Assembly: GCF_021043395.1 (NCBI RefSeq)
Contig: NZ_JAJNKE010000041.1
Span: 1 to 33,570 of the forward strand
Length of the DNA: 33,570 bases
Source: Clostridium guangxiense
Lineage (GTDB): Bacteria; Bacillota; Clostridia; Clostridiales; Clostridiaceae
Direction: 5' to 3'
Below the pieces are notes generated by a model. It was not told the DNA's origin and ran no database searches. It was given only the letters and a program-made list of their open reading frames with translations. Shown here in pieces: positions 8,367 through 15,770 of the stretch. Positions within the stretch are counted from its first letter, which is position 1. Every line of letters begins with the position of its first letter. The position numbers and the translations under genes were made by a program.

Positions 8367-9020
8367 TTATTCAAAAGCACGCACTCTCAAAGGTACTCTA
8401 ATAGCATCACATACAGCCTTGCAAGCATCTATTTCCTCTTGTCCAATGCAATCTACTACTGTCATAACTACATTTGGAACATACTCTTTGCAGCTTACTG
8501 CGAATTTAAGCATGGCATCATAAGATTTTATACCAAATTTGCTGCGAGTTAATCTGAGATATTCTTCCGCATTTGATGCATTAAGACTTATGGATACAGT
8601 ATCAATTAAACCTTTTAACAATGGAGCAGTTTCCTTTTCATGAATTAAATCTGCCAATCCATTAGTATTTATACGAATTGAACTATTGCTATTTCTGCCT
8701 TTTAAATACTTTGCCACTTCTAATAAATCACCAAGACGTGTTAAAGGCTCTCCAAATCCACAGAATATAATTTCATTGAATTGAGTTAAATTATATTTTT
8801 CAAACTTTTCTATGATTTCCTCCACAGTAGGTTCTCTATCTAACCATAAACTATTTGATTCAGCCATTTCCTTAGTATTTCTTAGGCAAAAGGTACAGGC
8901 GCAAGGACATTTGTTAGTTAAATTAACATAAACATTTTTGTGGTCAACTTCTCTTTTAGCAATATCAATATTTTCTAAATTGATATAATCGCCATTATTA
9001 TATACATACAGTATAACCAT
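8367..9020 (-). CDS. Radical SAM protein, TatD-linked type
   Basis: Small radical SAM enzyme of 217 aa. The 4Fe-4S ligands are C38, C42 and C45 (CPCACTFC, CxxxCxxC), with an extra Cys at 40. It is followed by the Gly-rich SAM motif IIFCGFGEPLTRL and the strand RINTNGLADLI. The length and the N-terminal YVNLTNKCPCACTFCLRNT match the small radical SAM family usually found next to or fused with TatD nucleases. No TatD gene is within this window. The ATG follows AGAGGAAGACAAAGT. It starts 52 bp after the stop of the pyridoxal-type kinase on the same strand, so the two probably form an operon. The reaction is not established for this family. Overall confidence in the family call is good; none in substrate. 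Confidence 0.85.
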   Translation of the reverse strand: MVILYVYNNGDYINLENIDIAKREVDHKNVYVNLTNKCPCACTFCLRNTKEMAESNSLWLDREPTVEEIIEKFEKYNLTQFNEIIFCGFGEPLTRLGDLLEVAKYLKGRNSNSSIRINTNGLADLIHEKETAPLLKGLIDTVSISLNASNAEEYLRLTRSKFGIKSYDAMLKFAVSCKEYVPNVVMTVVDCIGQEEIDACKAVCDAIRVPLRVRAFE

Positions 9021-9072
9021 ACTTTGTCTTCCTCTTTTCCTTATGTTTTAAATTATGTGGCTAATATTAATG

Positions 9073-9903
9073 TTATCGAAGTTCTGTCAAATATTCTTCA
9101 AAGCAAATGCCATCATATACTGGAGTGCCAATTTTAGCAGTATAATCAATAGCTTTACTAATAAAATCTGTAGCTTTCTTTACAGCAGTAATAAGTTCTA
9201 CTCCCTTAACTATATTTGCAGCTACAATAGAAGTAAATACATCTCCAGTACCAGAACGATCTTCCCCTATTTTTTTTACATTTATAATAGTATACGGTTT
9301 TCCAGTCTCATATACAAAGTTTTGTATATTTCCATTATTTTGTAGACCAGTGATTACAATTTTATCTGGACCTTTTTCACAAAGTTCCTTTGCGATATCT
9401 TCAAGTTCATCATGACTCAAGCTTTTATCTGGATAAGGAATATCAAGAAGTCTACAAGCCTCAGTAAGATTTGGAGTCATTACATCAGCATATTTCATCA
9501 ATCTCTTCATTTCATGGCACATCTCTTGTGTATATGTAGAATAAAGTTGTCCATAATCGCCCATAACAGGATCAACAATAACAGTAGTGTTTTGTGATTT
9601 AAATTTTTGAAAGAATTCTACTACAATATCAATTTGTTCTTTGGAACTTAAAAACCCAGTACAAATTCCATCAAATTTCAAATTTAGTTCCTTCCAATTA
9701 TTCATATAACTTCTCATATGAGGAGTATAGTCATCAAAAAAGAAATTTGGAAATGATGTTTGACTAGATAAGATTGCAGTAGGTAACGGACAACATTGTA
9801 TTTTCATTGCTGATATAATAGGCAATGCTACTGCTACAGAACATCTCCCAAAGCCAGTAACATCATTTATGACAGCAATTCTCTTTTGTTTGCTTAAGTT
9901 CAT
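9073..9903 (-). CDS. pdxY: Pyridoxamine/pyridoxal kinase
   Basis: Cytoplasmic ribokinase-fold kinase of 276 aa that would phosphorylate a B6 vitamer with ATP in the PLP salvage pathway. The N-terminus KRIAVINDVTGFGRCSVAVA, the central DPVMGDYG, and the C-terminal ATP/anion-hole motif DRSGTGDVF match COG2240 pyridoxine/pyridoxamine kinases rather than ThiD. The ATG at 9903 follows AGGTGGTGCTATA; the longer frame to 9996 runs through the promoter and is not used. It is first in a likely two-gene operon with the radical SAM protein. PdxK and PdxY are hard to separate by eye, so the symbol is approximate. Confidence 0.88.
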   Translation of the reverse strand: MNLSKQKRIAVINDVTGFGRCSVAVALPIISAMKIQCCPLPTAILSSQTSFPNFFFDDYTPHMRSYMNNWKELNLKFDGICTGFLSSKEQIDIVVEFFQKFKSQNTTVIVDPVMGDYGQLYSTYTQEMCHEMKRLMKYADVMTPNLTEACRLLDIPYPDKSLSHDELEDIAKELCEKGPDKIVITGLQNNGNIQNFVYETGKPYTIINVKKIGEDRSGTGDVFTSIVAANIVKGVELITAVKKATDFISKAIDYTAKIGTPVYDGICFEEYLTELR

Positions 9904-9930
9904 TATAGCACCACCTTTTTGATAACTCCC

Positions 9931-9958
9931 ATTATAATCTAATAAGGTAAAAAAACAA
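9931..9958 (-). promoter_or_regulatory. Sigma-A-type promoter of the kinase operon
   Basis: On the minus strand TTGTTT (-35, 9953-9958), a 16-bp spacer and TATAAT (-10, 9931-9936) lie 28 bp upstream of the pdxY ATG. Confidence 0.6.
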
Positions 9959-10072
9959 AGTGTATGGATACAAAGTGGAGCATAGCCTTCTCTCAATTAT
10001 AGTAACTAAAAATTTTAAGCTTACGCAAAAATCATATTGATTAAATGTTGTTTTGATAGTACAATAACACTA

Positions 10073-10091
10073 TACGTTGTACGTACAGGTT
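10073..10091. promoter_or_regulatory. AraR-like operator 1
   Basis: TTGTACGTACA at 10077-10087 matches the core of the known Bacillus AraR operator (ATTTGTACGTACAAAT). It lies 245 bp upstream of the sugar kinase start, next to a possible promoter (TTGTTT near 10049, N17, TATACG at 10071). AraR repression relieved by arabinose is inferred. No araR gene is present in this window. Confidence 0.7.
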
Positions 10092-10221
10092 TTGTTTTAT
10101 ACAAATATTATTTTGTTATAAACAGGAAATATTCAAAGTACTGACTTTAACAATGAATAGGATAAGTGATGATTTTACACAAAACATAATACCATTAACA
10201 GCAATACTAATAAAAAAAGTT

Positions 10222-10243
10222 GTATAACAAGTTATACGTACAT
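10222..10243. promoter_or_regulatory. AraR-like operator 2 with overlapping palindrome
   Basis: TTATACGTACA at 10232-10242 differs from the AraR core at one position. It overlaps a perfect palindrome GTATAAC-AA-GTTATAC (10222-10237). Spacing to operator 1 is about 155 bp, compatible with looping between two sites as known for AraR. The rest of the 428-bp gap between pdxY and the kinase holds only the pdxY promoter and AT-rich sequence. Confidence 0.6.
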
Positions 10244-10331
10244 CATGTGTAAGCTTTTAAGTATATATCCATCAAGAAAATGTTTACAAATATTTAAAAA
10301 AATTAAAATATTTTATGGAGGAATAAATGCA

Positions 10332-11930
10332 ATGAATGATATCAAAAATTCTATTATCAATGGAAAAACCTCCCTCGGTATAGAGCTTGGTTCAACAAGA
10401 ATTAAAGCGATTTTGATTGGTGAAGACAATACACCTATCGCTTCCGGCAGCCACGACTGGGAAAACAGCTATATTAACAATATATGGACATATAGCTTAG
10501 AGGATATTTGGGAAGGTATACAGGATAGTTATCAAAAGATGGCAAGCGATGTAAAAAAGCAATATGGAGTAACTCTTAAAACCATCGGTGCAATCGGTTT
10601 TGGTGCTATGATGCATGGTTATATGGTTTTCAACAAAGCTGGTGAACTTTTGGTACCGTTTCGTACATGGCGTAACACCATTACTGAAGAGGCTTCAGAA
10701 AAACTCACTAAACTTTTCAACTACCATATTCCTCAAAGATGGAGCATTGCCCATCTTTATCAAGCTATTTTAAATGGTGAAGAGCACGTAACTGATATCG
10801 ACTTCCAAACAACCTTGGAAGGATATGTTCACTGGAAATTAACAGGAGAAAAGGTTATAGGTATTGGTGAAGCATCAGGAATGTTTCCCATTGATATAAA
10901 TACCAAAAACTACAATACAAAGATGATTACGCAGTTCGATGACTTAGTAGCTTCTAAGAATTTGTCATGGAAACTCTCTGATATTCTTCCTAAAGTTTTA
11001 ATTGCTGGTGAAAACGCTGGAGTTCTTACAGAAGAAGGAGCAAAACTTTTAGATGTTACAGGAAACCTTAAACCAGGTATTCCATTTTGTCCACCAGAAG
11101 GTGATGCAGGAACAGGCATGGTTGCAACTAACAGTGTAGCAAAGCGTACAGGTAATGTTTCAGCTGGTACTTCAGTTTTTGCAATGATCGTACTTGAAAA
11201 AGAATTATCAAAAGTATATGATGCAATTGATTTAGTTACAACTCCTACTGGAAATCTAGTAGCTATGGTTCACTGCAACAACTGTACATCTGATCTTAAT
11301 ACATGGGTTAACATATTTAAGGAATTTGCTGAAGCAATGGGACTAGAAAAAGTTACTATGGATAAGCTGTTCTCAGTTTTATATACTAAGGCACTTTTTG
11401 GAGATCCAGACTGCGGCGGATTGCTTTCTTACAACTATTTCTCAGGTGAACATATAACTAATTTTGAAGAAGGTCGTCCTTTATTTGTGCGTACACCTGA
11501 AAGCAACTTCAATTTAGCTAATTTCATGCGCGTAAACTTATTTACTGCTTTAGGTGCATTAAAAACTGGTTTAGATATTCTCCTTAAGGATGAAGGCGTT
11601 AGGGTCGATGAAATGTTAGGTCACGGGGGATTGTTTAAAACTAGAGGCATAGGTCAAAAAATCATGGCTGCTGCTATAAATGCTCCTGTTACTGTTATGG
11701 AAAATGCTGGTGAAGGTGGAGCATGGGGCATTGCACTGCTTGCAGCTTACATGATTAACAAAGCCGAAAGTGAAACTTTAGAAGATTATTTGACAAATAA
11801 AATATTTGCCGAGTATGTTGGTACAAAACTTAATCCAGATCCTAAAGATGTACAAGGTTTTGATGAATTCATGAAGCGTTACGCTAGCGGACTTTCAATT
11901 GAAAGAGCTGCTGTAGATAATCTAAAATAA
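10332..11930 (+). CDS. FGGY-family sugar kinase, AraK-like (probable L-ribulokinase)
   Basis: Carbohydrate kinase of 532 aa in the FGGY/actin-ATPase fold, phosphorylating a ketopentose or related sugar. The phosphate-1 motif [11 protein letters not shown] is at residues 16-26. [12 protein letters not shown] fits the sugar site, and the C-terminal [10 protein letters not shown] and [17 protein letters not shown] are the adenosine-site motifs. Start: ATG 10332, nine bases after GGAGGA (10317-10322). By length and motif flavour it resembles the clostridial kinase shown in C. acetobutylicum to act as ribulokinase (AraK), not classical AraB or XylB. The two AraR-like operators upstream support an arabinose role. 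No araA or araD lies beside it, so the gene is a stand-alone regulon member. Substrate assignment is inference. Confidence 0.85.
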   Translation: MNDIKNSIINGKTSLGIELGSTRIKAILIGEDNTPIASGSHDWENSYINNIWTYSLEDIWEGIQDSYQKMASDVKKQYGVTLKTIGAIGFGAMMHGYMVFNKAGELLVPFRTWRNTITEEASEKLTKLFNYHIPQRWSIAHLYQAILNGEEHVTDIDFQTTLEGYVHWKLTGEKVIGIGEASGMFPIDINTKNYNTKMITQFDDLVASKNLSWKLSDILPKVLIAGENAGVLTEEGAKLLDVTGNLKPGIPFCPPEGDAGTGMVATNSVAKRTGNVSAGTSVFAMIVLEKELSKVYDAIDLVTTPTGNLVAMVHCNNCTSDLNTWVNIFKEFAEAMGLEKVTMDKLFSVLYTKALFGDPDCGGLLSYNYFSGEHITNFEEGRPLFVRTPESNFNLANFMRVNLFTALGALKTGLDILLKDEGVRVDEMLGHGGLFKTRGIGQKIMAAAINAPVTVMENAGEGGAWGIALLAAYMINKAESETLEDYLTNKIFAEYVGTKLNPDPKDVQGFDEFMKRYASGLSIERAAVDNLK

Positions 11931-11940
11931 TTAATTATAG

Positions 11941-12009
11941 ATAGAGTGATACCGCACTAAAAATTAGTTTAATCATAATTTGAATAGATTTAGTGCAGCA
12001 GCCCTCTAT
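11941..12009. terminator. Nested hairpin terminator after the sugar kinase
   Basis: GCACTAAA (11954-11961) pairs with TTTAGTGC (11989-11996). An outer pair, ATAGAG (11941-11946) with CTCTAT (12004-12009), closes the structure. It contains the same GCACTAAA core and an AGCAGCC segment as the hairpins near 3388 and 15621. It likely ends the kinase transcript. Confidence 0.6.
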
Positions 12010-12064
12010 TTCACTTTAAAATTAATAATTGTATAATCTTATTTTCAATATCCACCTTTGAGGA

Positions 12065-12117
12065 ATTTAAGAGCATAAAATAGAAACCAAACCGATTTCT
12101 ATTTTATGCTCTTAAAT
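12065..12117. terminator. Perfect 22-bp hairpin overlapping the tetR 3' end
   Basis: The arms 12065-12086 and 12096-12117 are perfect reverse complements, with a 9-nt loop. The right arm encodes the last codons of the TetR regulator (through FKSIK) and its stop. There is no real U run after the stem on either strand. It may protect or end the convergent kinase and tetR transcripts. Confidence 0.65.
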
Positions 12118-12674
12118 ACATAGATTACTAGTTTTTTTATAAAATCCTCATCTACAATATCTCCTGTTATTAATAATCTATAGAATAATGGACCGAAAAT
12201 TAAGTCTATAACTAATTCTATATCTAAATCCTTCCTTAGTTCTCCTCTTGAAATTCCACGCTCTAAAATATGTCGTGAATCAAGTCTGCGAGGTTTAAAA
12301 TATATTGTACGATAAACTTCAGCTAGCTTTTTATCAAATTGACCTTCTGCTATTATCTCATTAATTATCTTCCCCTCACGACTAATTAAAAATTTCGCTA
12401 AATTATTTACTTGAATTATCATATCATTAATAGTTGATCCCGTATTAGGTATTGGAAGTCTTTCAACAGCAGCGTCAAAAAAAGCATCCATAACAACGGC
12501 AGCTTTATTTGACCACCATTTGTAAATAGTAGCTTTACTAACTCCAGCTTTTTCAGAAATCTTTTCAATTGTAACAGCTCCAAAACCATTTTCAAGTAAT
12601 AAGTCATATGCAGCAGTAAGGATGGCCTTTTTAGTTTTTTCGCTGCGTGGACGTCCTAATTTTTTCTCCATCAT
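12099..12674 (-). CDS. TetR-family repressor
   Basis: DNA-binding repressor of 191 aa. The N-terminal TetR helix-turn-helix (about residues 10-55) reads EKTKKAILTAAYDLLLENGF followed by ISEKAGVSKATIYKWWSNK. The C-terminal helical ligand/dimer domain is of the TetR_C type found in MFS and RND pump repressors. The start is ATG 12674 because the GGAGGT box lies just upstream, inside a longer in-frame extension to 12686. It is divergent from the MFS pump, whose promoter carries a strong inverted operator pair, so it most likely represses the pump and releases it on binding a drug-like ligand. A possible minus-strand TATAAT near 12730 would serve its own promoter. Confidence 0.92.
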   Translation of the reverse strand: MMEKKLGRPRSEKTKKAILTAAYDLLLENGFGAVTIEKISEKAGVSKATIYKWWSNKAAVVMDAFFDAAVERLPIPNTGSTINDMIIQVNNLAKFLISREGKIINEIIAEGQFDKKLAEVYRTIYFKPRRLDSRHILERGISRGELRKDLDIELVIDLIFGPLFYRLLITGDIVDEDFIKKLVIYVFKSIK

Positions 12675-12803
12675 AGTTACCTCCATTGTAATTAATCCTT
12701 AACAGTATACTTAATAAACTATACGTATATTATACTATATATTTTTTTCTTTTAAACATAGCTAAACGTAATAAAAGGATTTTTGTTTTAAATAAAAAAA
12801 GTA

Positions 12804-12859
12804 TTTACAAAACTGAACGTTTAGTATATTATATATTTATAAACTAAACGTTCAGTTTT
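12804..12859 (+). promoter_or_regulatory. Pump promoter with TetR operator pair
   Basis: Promoter: TTTACA (12804-12809), a 17-bp spacer, and TATTAT (12827-12832). The two 17-bp arms AAAACTGAACGTTTAGT (12809-12825) and ACTAAACGTTCAGTTTT (12843-12859) are exact reverse complements. Each arm contains the near-palindrome CTGAACGTTTAG. The first occupies the -35/-10 spacer and the second falls at the transcription start, so two TetR dimers would block RNA polymerase. Confidence 0.8.
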
Positions 12860-12974
12860 ATAAACTTGTTTTACTATTTTAACCAAATACTTAAAATAAC
12901 CATCCTTAGTGATATCAACTATACAAATTTAACAAAATATGCAGACATTATTAAATATATGAGGAGGAAATTTA

Positions 12975-13157
12975 ATGAAAGTTGTAATTTTTAATGGAAG
13001 ATTACCAGGTGAAGCAATGAAAGACCAAGAAGGAATACAAATAATGAGGATATTAGGTAAAAATATAGCCTGGCTTATGAAACTTGTTGAAAATGGGCGA
13101 GGAACTATAAAAGAACCAGAAATGGAAAAAAAGATCTTCACTAATTTTATTAGTTAA
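12975..13157 (+). pseudogene. Collapsed flavodoxin-family reductase remnant
   Basis: A 60-codon ORF with an excellent ribosome binding site (GAGGAGGAAATTTA then ATG). Its first eight residues, MKVVIFNG, are the usual N-terminus of NADPH-dependent FMN reductase/flavodoxin-family proteins. From about residue 16 it reads like the C-terminal end of the same family (GIQIMRILGKNIAWLMK and the terminal TNFIS). The GSPRKxxNT loop and the whole central flavodoxin fold are missing. I read this as an in-frame internal deletion of roughly 120-140 residues. It is first in the TetR-controlled transcript, 28 bp before the MFS pump. It may now act only as a translated leader. Confidence 0.7.
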
Positions 13158-13185
13158 ACTATTTAATCTAAGGAAGTGATTTATA

Positions 13186-14403
13186 ATGTATCAATCAAAT
13201 AACACGGTTACAAAAATAAATTCATCAATAAATAATTTTGAGGTTAAACCAATACTAACTAATTTATTAATTTTAGTTATGTCCATAGCCTGTGGACTTA
13301 CTGTAGCAAATTTATATTATATACAACCACTTTTAGCTGATATAGCTAAAACCTTTCATGTAAGCCAATTAAACATAGGCTTTGCAGCTACACTTACACA
13401 AATAGGTTATGCAGTTGGAATGATATTTATATTGCCTTTAGGAGATATAAAAGAAAAGCGAAAATTAATAATAATAATGCTTTTATTCTCGATGCTCTCA
13501 CTTATAAGCATGTTCTTCTCTTCAAATATATATGCTCTGATATTTTCTTCCTTTGCTGTTGGATTTACTTCTATTATTCCTCAGCTTATTATTCCTTTAG
13601 CCGCTGAGCTGTCAAATCCACAGCAAAGAGGACAAACAATTGGTACAATAATGAGCGGCTTATTAATTGGAATATTGCTTTCTCGTACAGTCAGCGGCAT
13701 ATTAGGCGGCTACTTAGGCTGGAGAACAGTTTATATTATTGCAGCAATTATGATGTTTGCTCTTATGCTTCTTCTTAGGAAATTAATCCCCATATGTGAA
13801 TCCGTTTCTGACATTAAATATACTAAACTTCTGAAATCAATGATACTCTTAATAAAAACTGAACCAATTTTAAGAAGAGCTTCTATGAATGGTGCATTAA
13901 TGTTTTCAGCTTTTAGTGCCTTTTGGACATCACTTATATTCTTACTTGAAAGCTCTCATTACAATATGGGAGCTGAAGCAGCAGGTTTATTTGGGTTAGT
14001 TGGTATCAGCGGCGCTCTTGCTGCTCCAATAGTTGGAAAAGTATCTGACAAAAGGGGTTCAAGATTTACTATAGGTATATGTATAATCGTAGTTATACTT
14101 GCTTACTTATCTTTCTTTCTATTTGGCTTTAAAATTTGGGGACTTATTTTAGGAATTATTCTTCTAGATTTAGGAGTACAATCCTGTAATGTCTCTAACC
14201 AAGCAAGAGTTCATTCCTTGAACGAAAAAACACGTAATAGACTTAACACAATTTACATGGTTAGTTTTTTTCTTGGAGGAGCATTAGGTTCATTTTTAGG
14301 TTCCTATAGCTATTCACATTTTGGATGGTATGGAGTTTGCATTTTTGGAATAGTCACTCAAGTTATAGCAATTATTCTACACACTACTGAAAAAAAAGTA
14401 TAA
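13186..14403 (+). CDS. MFS efflux transporter
   Basis: Major facilitator of 405 aa with 12 predicted membrane helices. After an N-terminal ~25-residue cytoplasmic stretch, helix 1 includes the segment CGLTVANLYYIQPLLADI. The loop 2-3 motif appears as LPLGDIKEKRK, a variant of the drug:H+ antiporter motif A, and the equivalent second-half motif is GKVSDKRGSR. The family relation suggests export of drugs or metabolites. The ATG follows AAGGAAGTGATTTATA. It is expressed from the TetR-operated promoter at 12804 together with the remnant ORF. The stop codon is only 7 bp from the convergent HxlR gene stop, and no separate terminator is visible there. Confidence 0.92.
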   Translation: MYQSNNTVTKINSSINNFEVKPILTNLLILVMSIACGLTVANLYYIQPLLADIAKTFHVSQLNIGFAATLTQIGYAVGMIFILPLGDIKEKRKLIIIMLLFSMLSLISMFFSSNIYALIFSSFAVGFTSIIPQLIIPLAAELSNPQQRGQTIGTIMSGLLIGILLSRTVSGILGGYLGWRTVYIIAAIMMFALMLLLRKLIPICESVSDIKYTKLLKSMILLIKTEPILRRASMNGALMFSAFSAFWTSLIFLLESSHYNMGAEAAGLFGLVGISGALAAPIVGKVSDKRGSRFTIGICIIVVILAYLSFFLFGFKIWGLILGIILLDLGVQSCNVSNQARVHSLNEKTRNRLNTIYMVSFFLGGALGSFLGSYSYSHFGWYGVCIFGIVTQVIAIILHTTEKKV

Positions 14404-14410
14404 AATAAAT

Positions 14411-14737
14411 CTATTTTTTAATATGCTCATTACCCCATTTGCTCATAAGTTCAAGAATTGGTATTAATGACATTCCTTCCTCTGTTAAGGAATATTCAAC
14501 CTTGGGCGGAACTTCATTATATTGTTCTCTATGAATTAGATTGCTGATTTCAAGTTCTTTTAGCTGTGCACTTAATGTCTTATGAGCAATAGGTTCTAAA
14601 CTATCTCTCAATTTATTATATCTTATTACCTTAGCTTTATATATTTTCCACAATATAATCCATTTCCACTTTCCCTCAACTACAGACATCGTATAGCGCA
14701 TTCCACAAGTACCATATTTATCTTCAAAACTAATCAT
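14411..14737 (-). CDS. HxlR-family transcriptional regulator
   Basis: Small winged-helix regulator of 108 aa of the HxlR/DUF24 (MarR-like) family. Typical features are Cys11 near the N-terminus (YGTCGMRYTMSVVEGKWKW), the recognition region LEPIAHKTLSAQLKELE, and the wing EVPPKVEYSLTEEG. Family members with an N-terminal Cys often sense quinones, aldehydes or other electrophiles by thiol chemistry. The ATG follows AAAGGAGCAGTGTT. It is divergent from a flavodoxin-fold reductase, the usual target for such regulators. Redox sensing is inferred from Cys11. Confidence 0.94.
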   Translation of the reverse strand: MISFEDKYGTCGMRYTMSVVEGKWKWIILWKIYKAKVIRYNKLRDSLEPIAHKTLSAQLKELEISNLIHREQYNEVPPKVEYSLTEEGMSLIPILELMSKWGNEHIKK

Positions 14738-14776
14738 AACACTGCTCCTTTACTAACATTGTTGTTACCATATAAC

Positions 14777-14800
14777 AAATAAGTGCATACTTACTTATTT
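14777..14800. promoter_or_regulatory. Candidate HxlR operator
   Basis: AAATAAG (14777-14783) and CTTATTT (14794-14800) form an inverted repeat around an inner TAAGT-N4-ACTTA (14780-14793). It lies in the 127-bp gap between the divergent hxlR and reductase starts. Confidence 0.6.
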
Positions 14801-14864
14801 TTTTATCATGATATATAATTTATAACATAAAGTCAATTAAACATACAATATGGAGGTAAAATTA

Positions 14865-15515
14865 ATGAAAGTAATTGCAATTAACGGAAGTCCTAGAAAA
14901 AATAAAAATACAGCTACTCTTCTTACTAATGTTCTAGACGGAGCATCTTCATGTGGTGCCGAAACAGAGCTTATTCATCTTTATGATAAAAATTATAAAG
15001 GCTGTGTAAGTTGCTTTGCCTGCAAACTAAAAAATGGTAAAAGTTATGGAAAATGTGCCTTAAAAGATGATTTAACACCTATTTTTGAAAAAGTTTCAAA
15101 TGCTGATGCAATTATTTTGGGCTCTCCAATATACTTACACTCAGTTACTGGAGCTATGAGATCCTTCTTAGAAAGACTCATTTTTCAATACCTAGTTTAT
15201 GATAAAGATCATTCAAGTCTTTTCCAAAGAAAAATACCAGCCGGATTTATTTATACAATGAATGTAACCAATGAGCAATTTAAAGCTGGATATGAAGATG
15301 ATCTAAAATCTCTTCAAGCATATATAGAGAAGACCTTTGGTTCTTTTGAATCCTTAGCTGTAAATGACACATACCAATTTAATGATTATTCAAAATATGT
15401 TGCCCCACTATTTGATGAAAAGAAAAAGAGAAAAGTTAGAGAAGAACAATTTCCAAAGGACTGTCAAAACGCATTTAATATGGGCGTAAGATTTGTTAAA
15501 CAAGCTAATGAATAA
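14865..15515 (+). CDS. Flavodoxin-family NADPH-dependent FMN reductase
   Basis: Flavoprotein of 216 aa, probably reducing FMN, quinones or nitroaromatics with NAD(P)H. The flavin-phosphate loop GSPRKNKNT is at residues 8-16. A Cys cluster, C47-x2-C50-x2-C53 (KGCVSCFACK), follows, as in the iron-sulfur flavoprotein-like/NADPH-dependent reductase group, although it is not a full ISF ligand pattern. GSPIYLHSVTGAMRSFLERL is the second flavin-contact loop. The start is ATG 14865, placed after GGAGG inside a slightly longer frame. It is divergent from HxlR, which likely derepresses it under electrophile stress. The unrelated TetR operon just upstream contains a broken relative. Confidence 0.9.
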   Translation: MKVIAINGSPRKNKNTATLLTNVLDGASSCGAETELIHLYDKNYKGCVSCFACKLKNGKSYGKCALKDDLTPIFEKVSNADAIILGSPIYLHSVTGAMRSFLERLIFQYLVYDKDHSSLFQRKIPAGFIYTMNVTNEQFKAGYEDDLKSLQAYIEKTFGSFESLAVNDTYQFNDYSKYVAPLFDEKKKRKVREEQFPKDCQNAFNMGVRFVKQANE

Positions 15516-15576
15516 AAAGGAAACATATAATCTTATATACATGGATTTTACTTATAGATATCATTTTTAATTATTT

Positions 15577-15635
15577 CAGCTCCTACTAGTACAACTTCTT
15601 AGATTCTAACAAATGGAGCTGTCGCGCTAATAATT
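15577..15635. terminator. CAGCTCC/GGAGCTG hairpin with GCTGTCGCGCTAA half-element
   Basis: CAGCTCC (15577-15583) pairs with GGAGCTG (15615-15621), with a 31-nt loop. The right side continues as TCGCGCTAAT, resembling one arm of the hairpins at 3388 and 11954. It is 60 bp after the reductase stop. The remaining gap to 15770 holds no complete gene. On the minus strand, 15640-15740 reads like broken coding sequence (for example KPMEEAWKRSAEF with an upstream TGA). Confidence 0.4.
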
Positions 15636-15770
15636 ATTTAATATGTAATTTAAAAATATCGTGAACTCTGCTGATCGCTTCCATGCCTCTTCCATAGGTT
15701 TATTAAAATATCATGAACCTTCACACACAATTACATGTGGTTACTCAAGTAAATTTGCAATTTCAAAACA

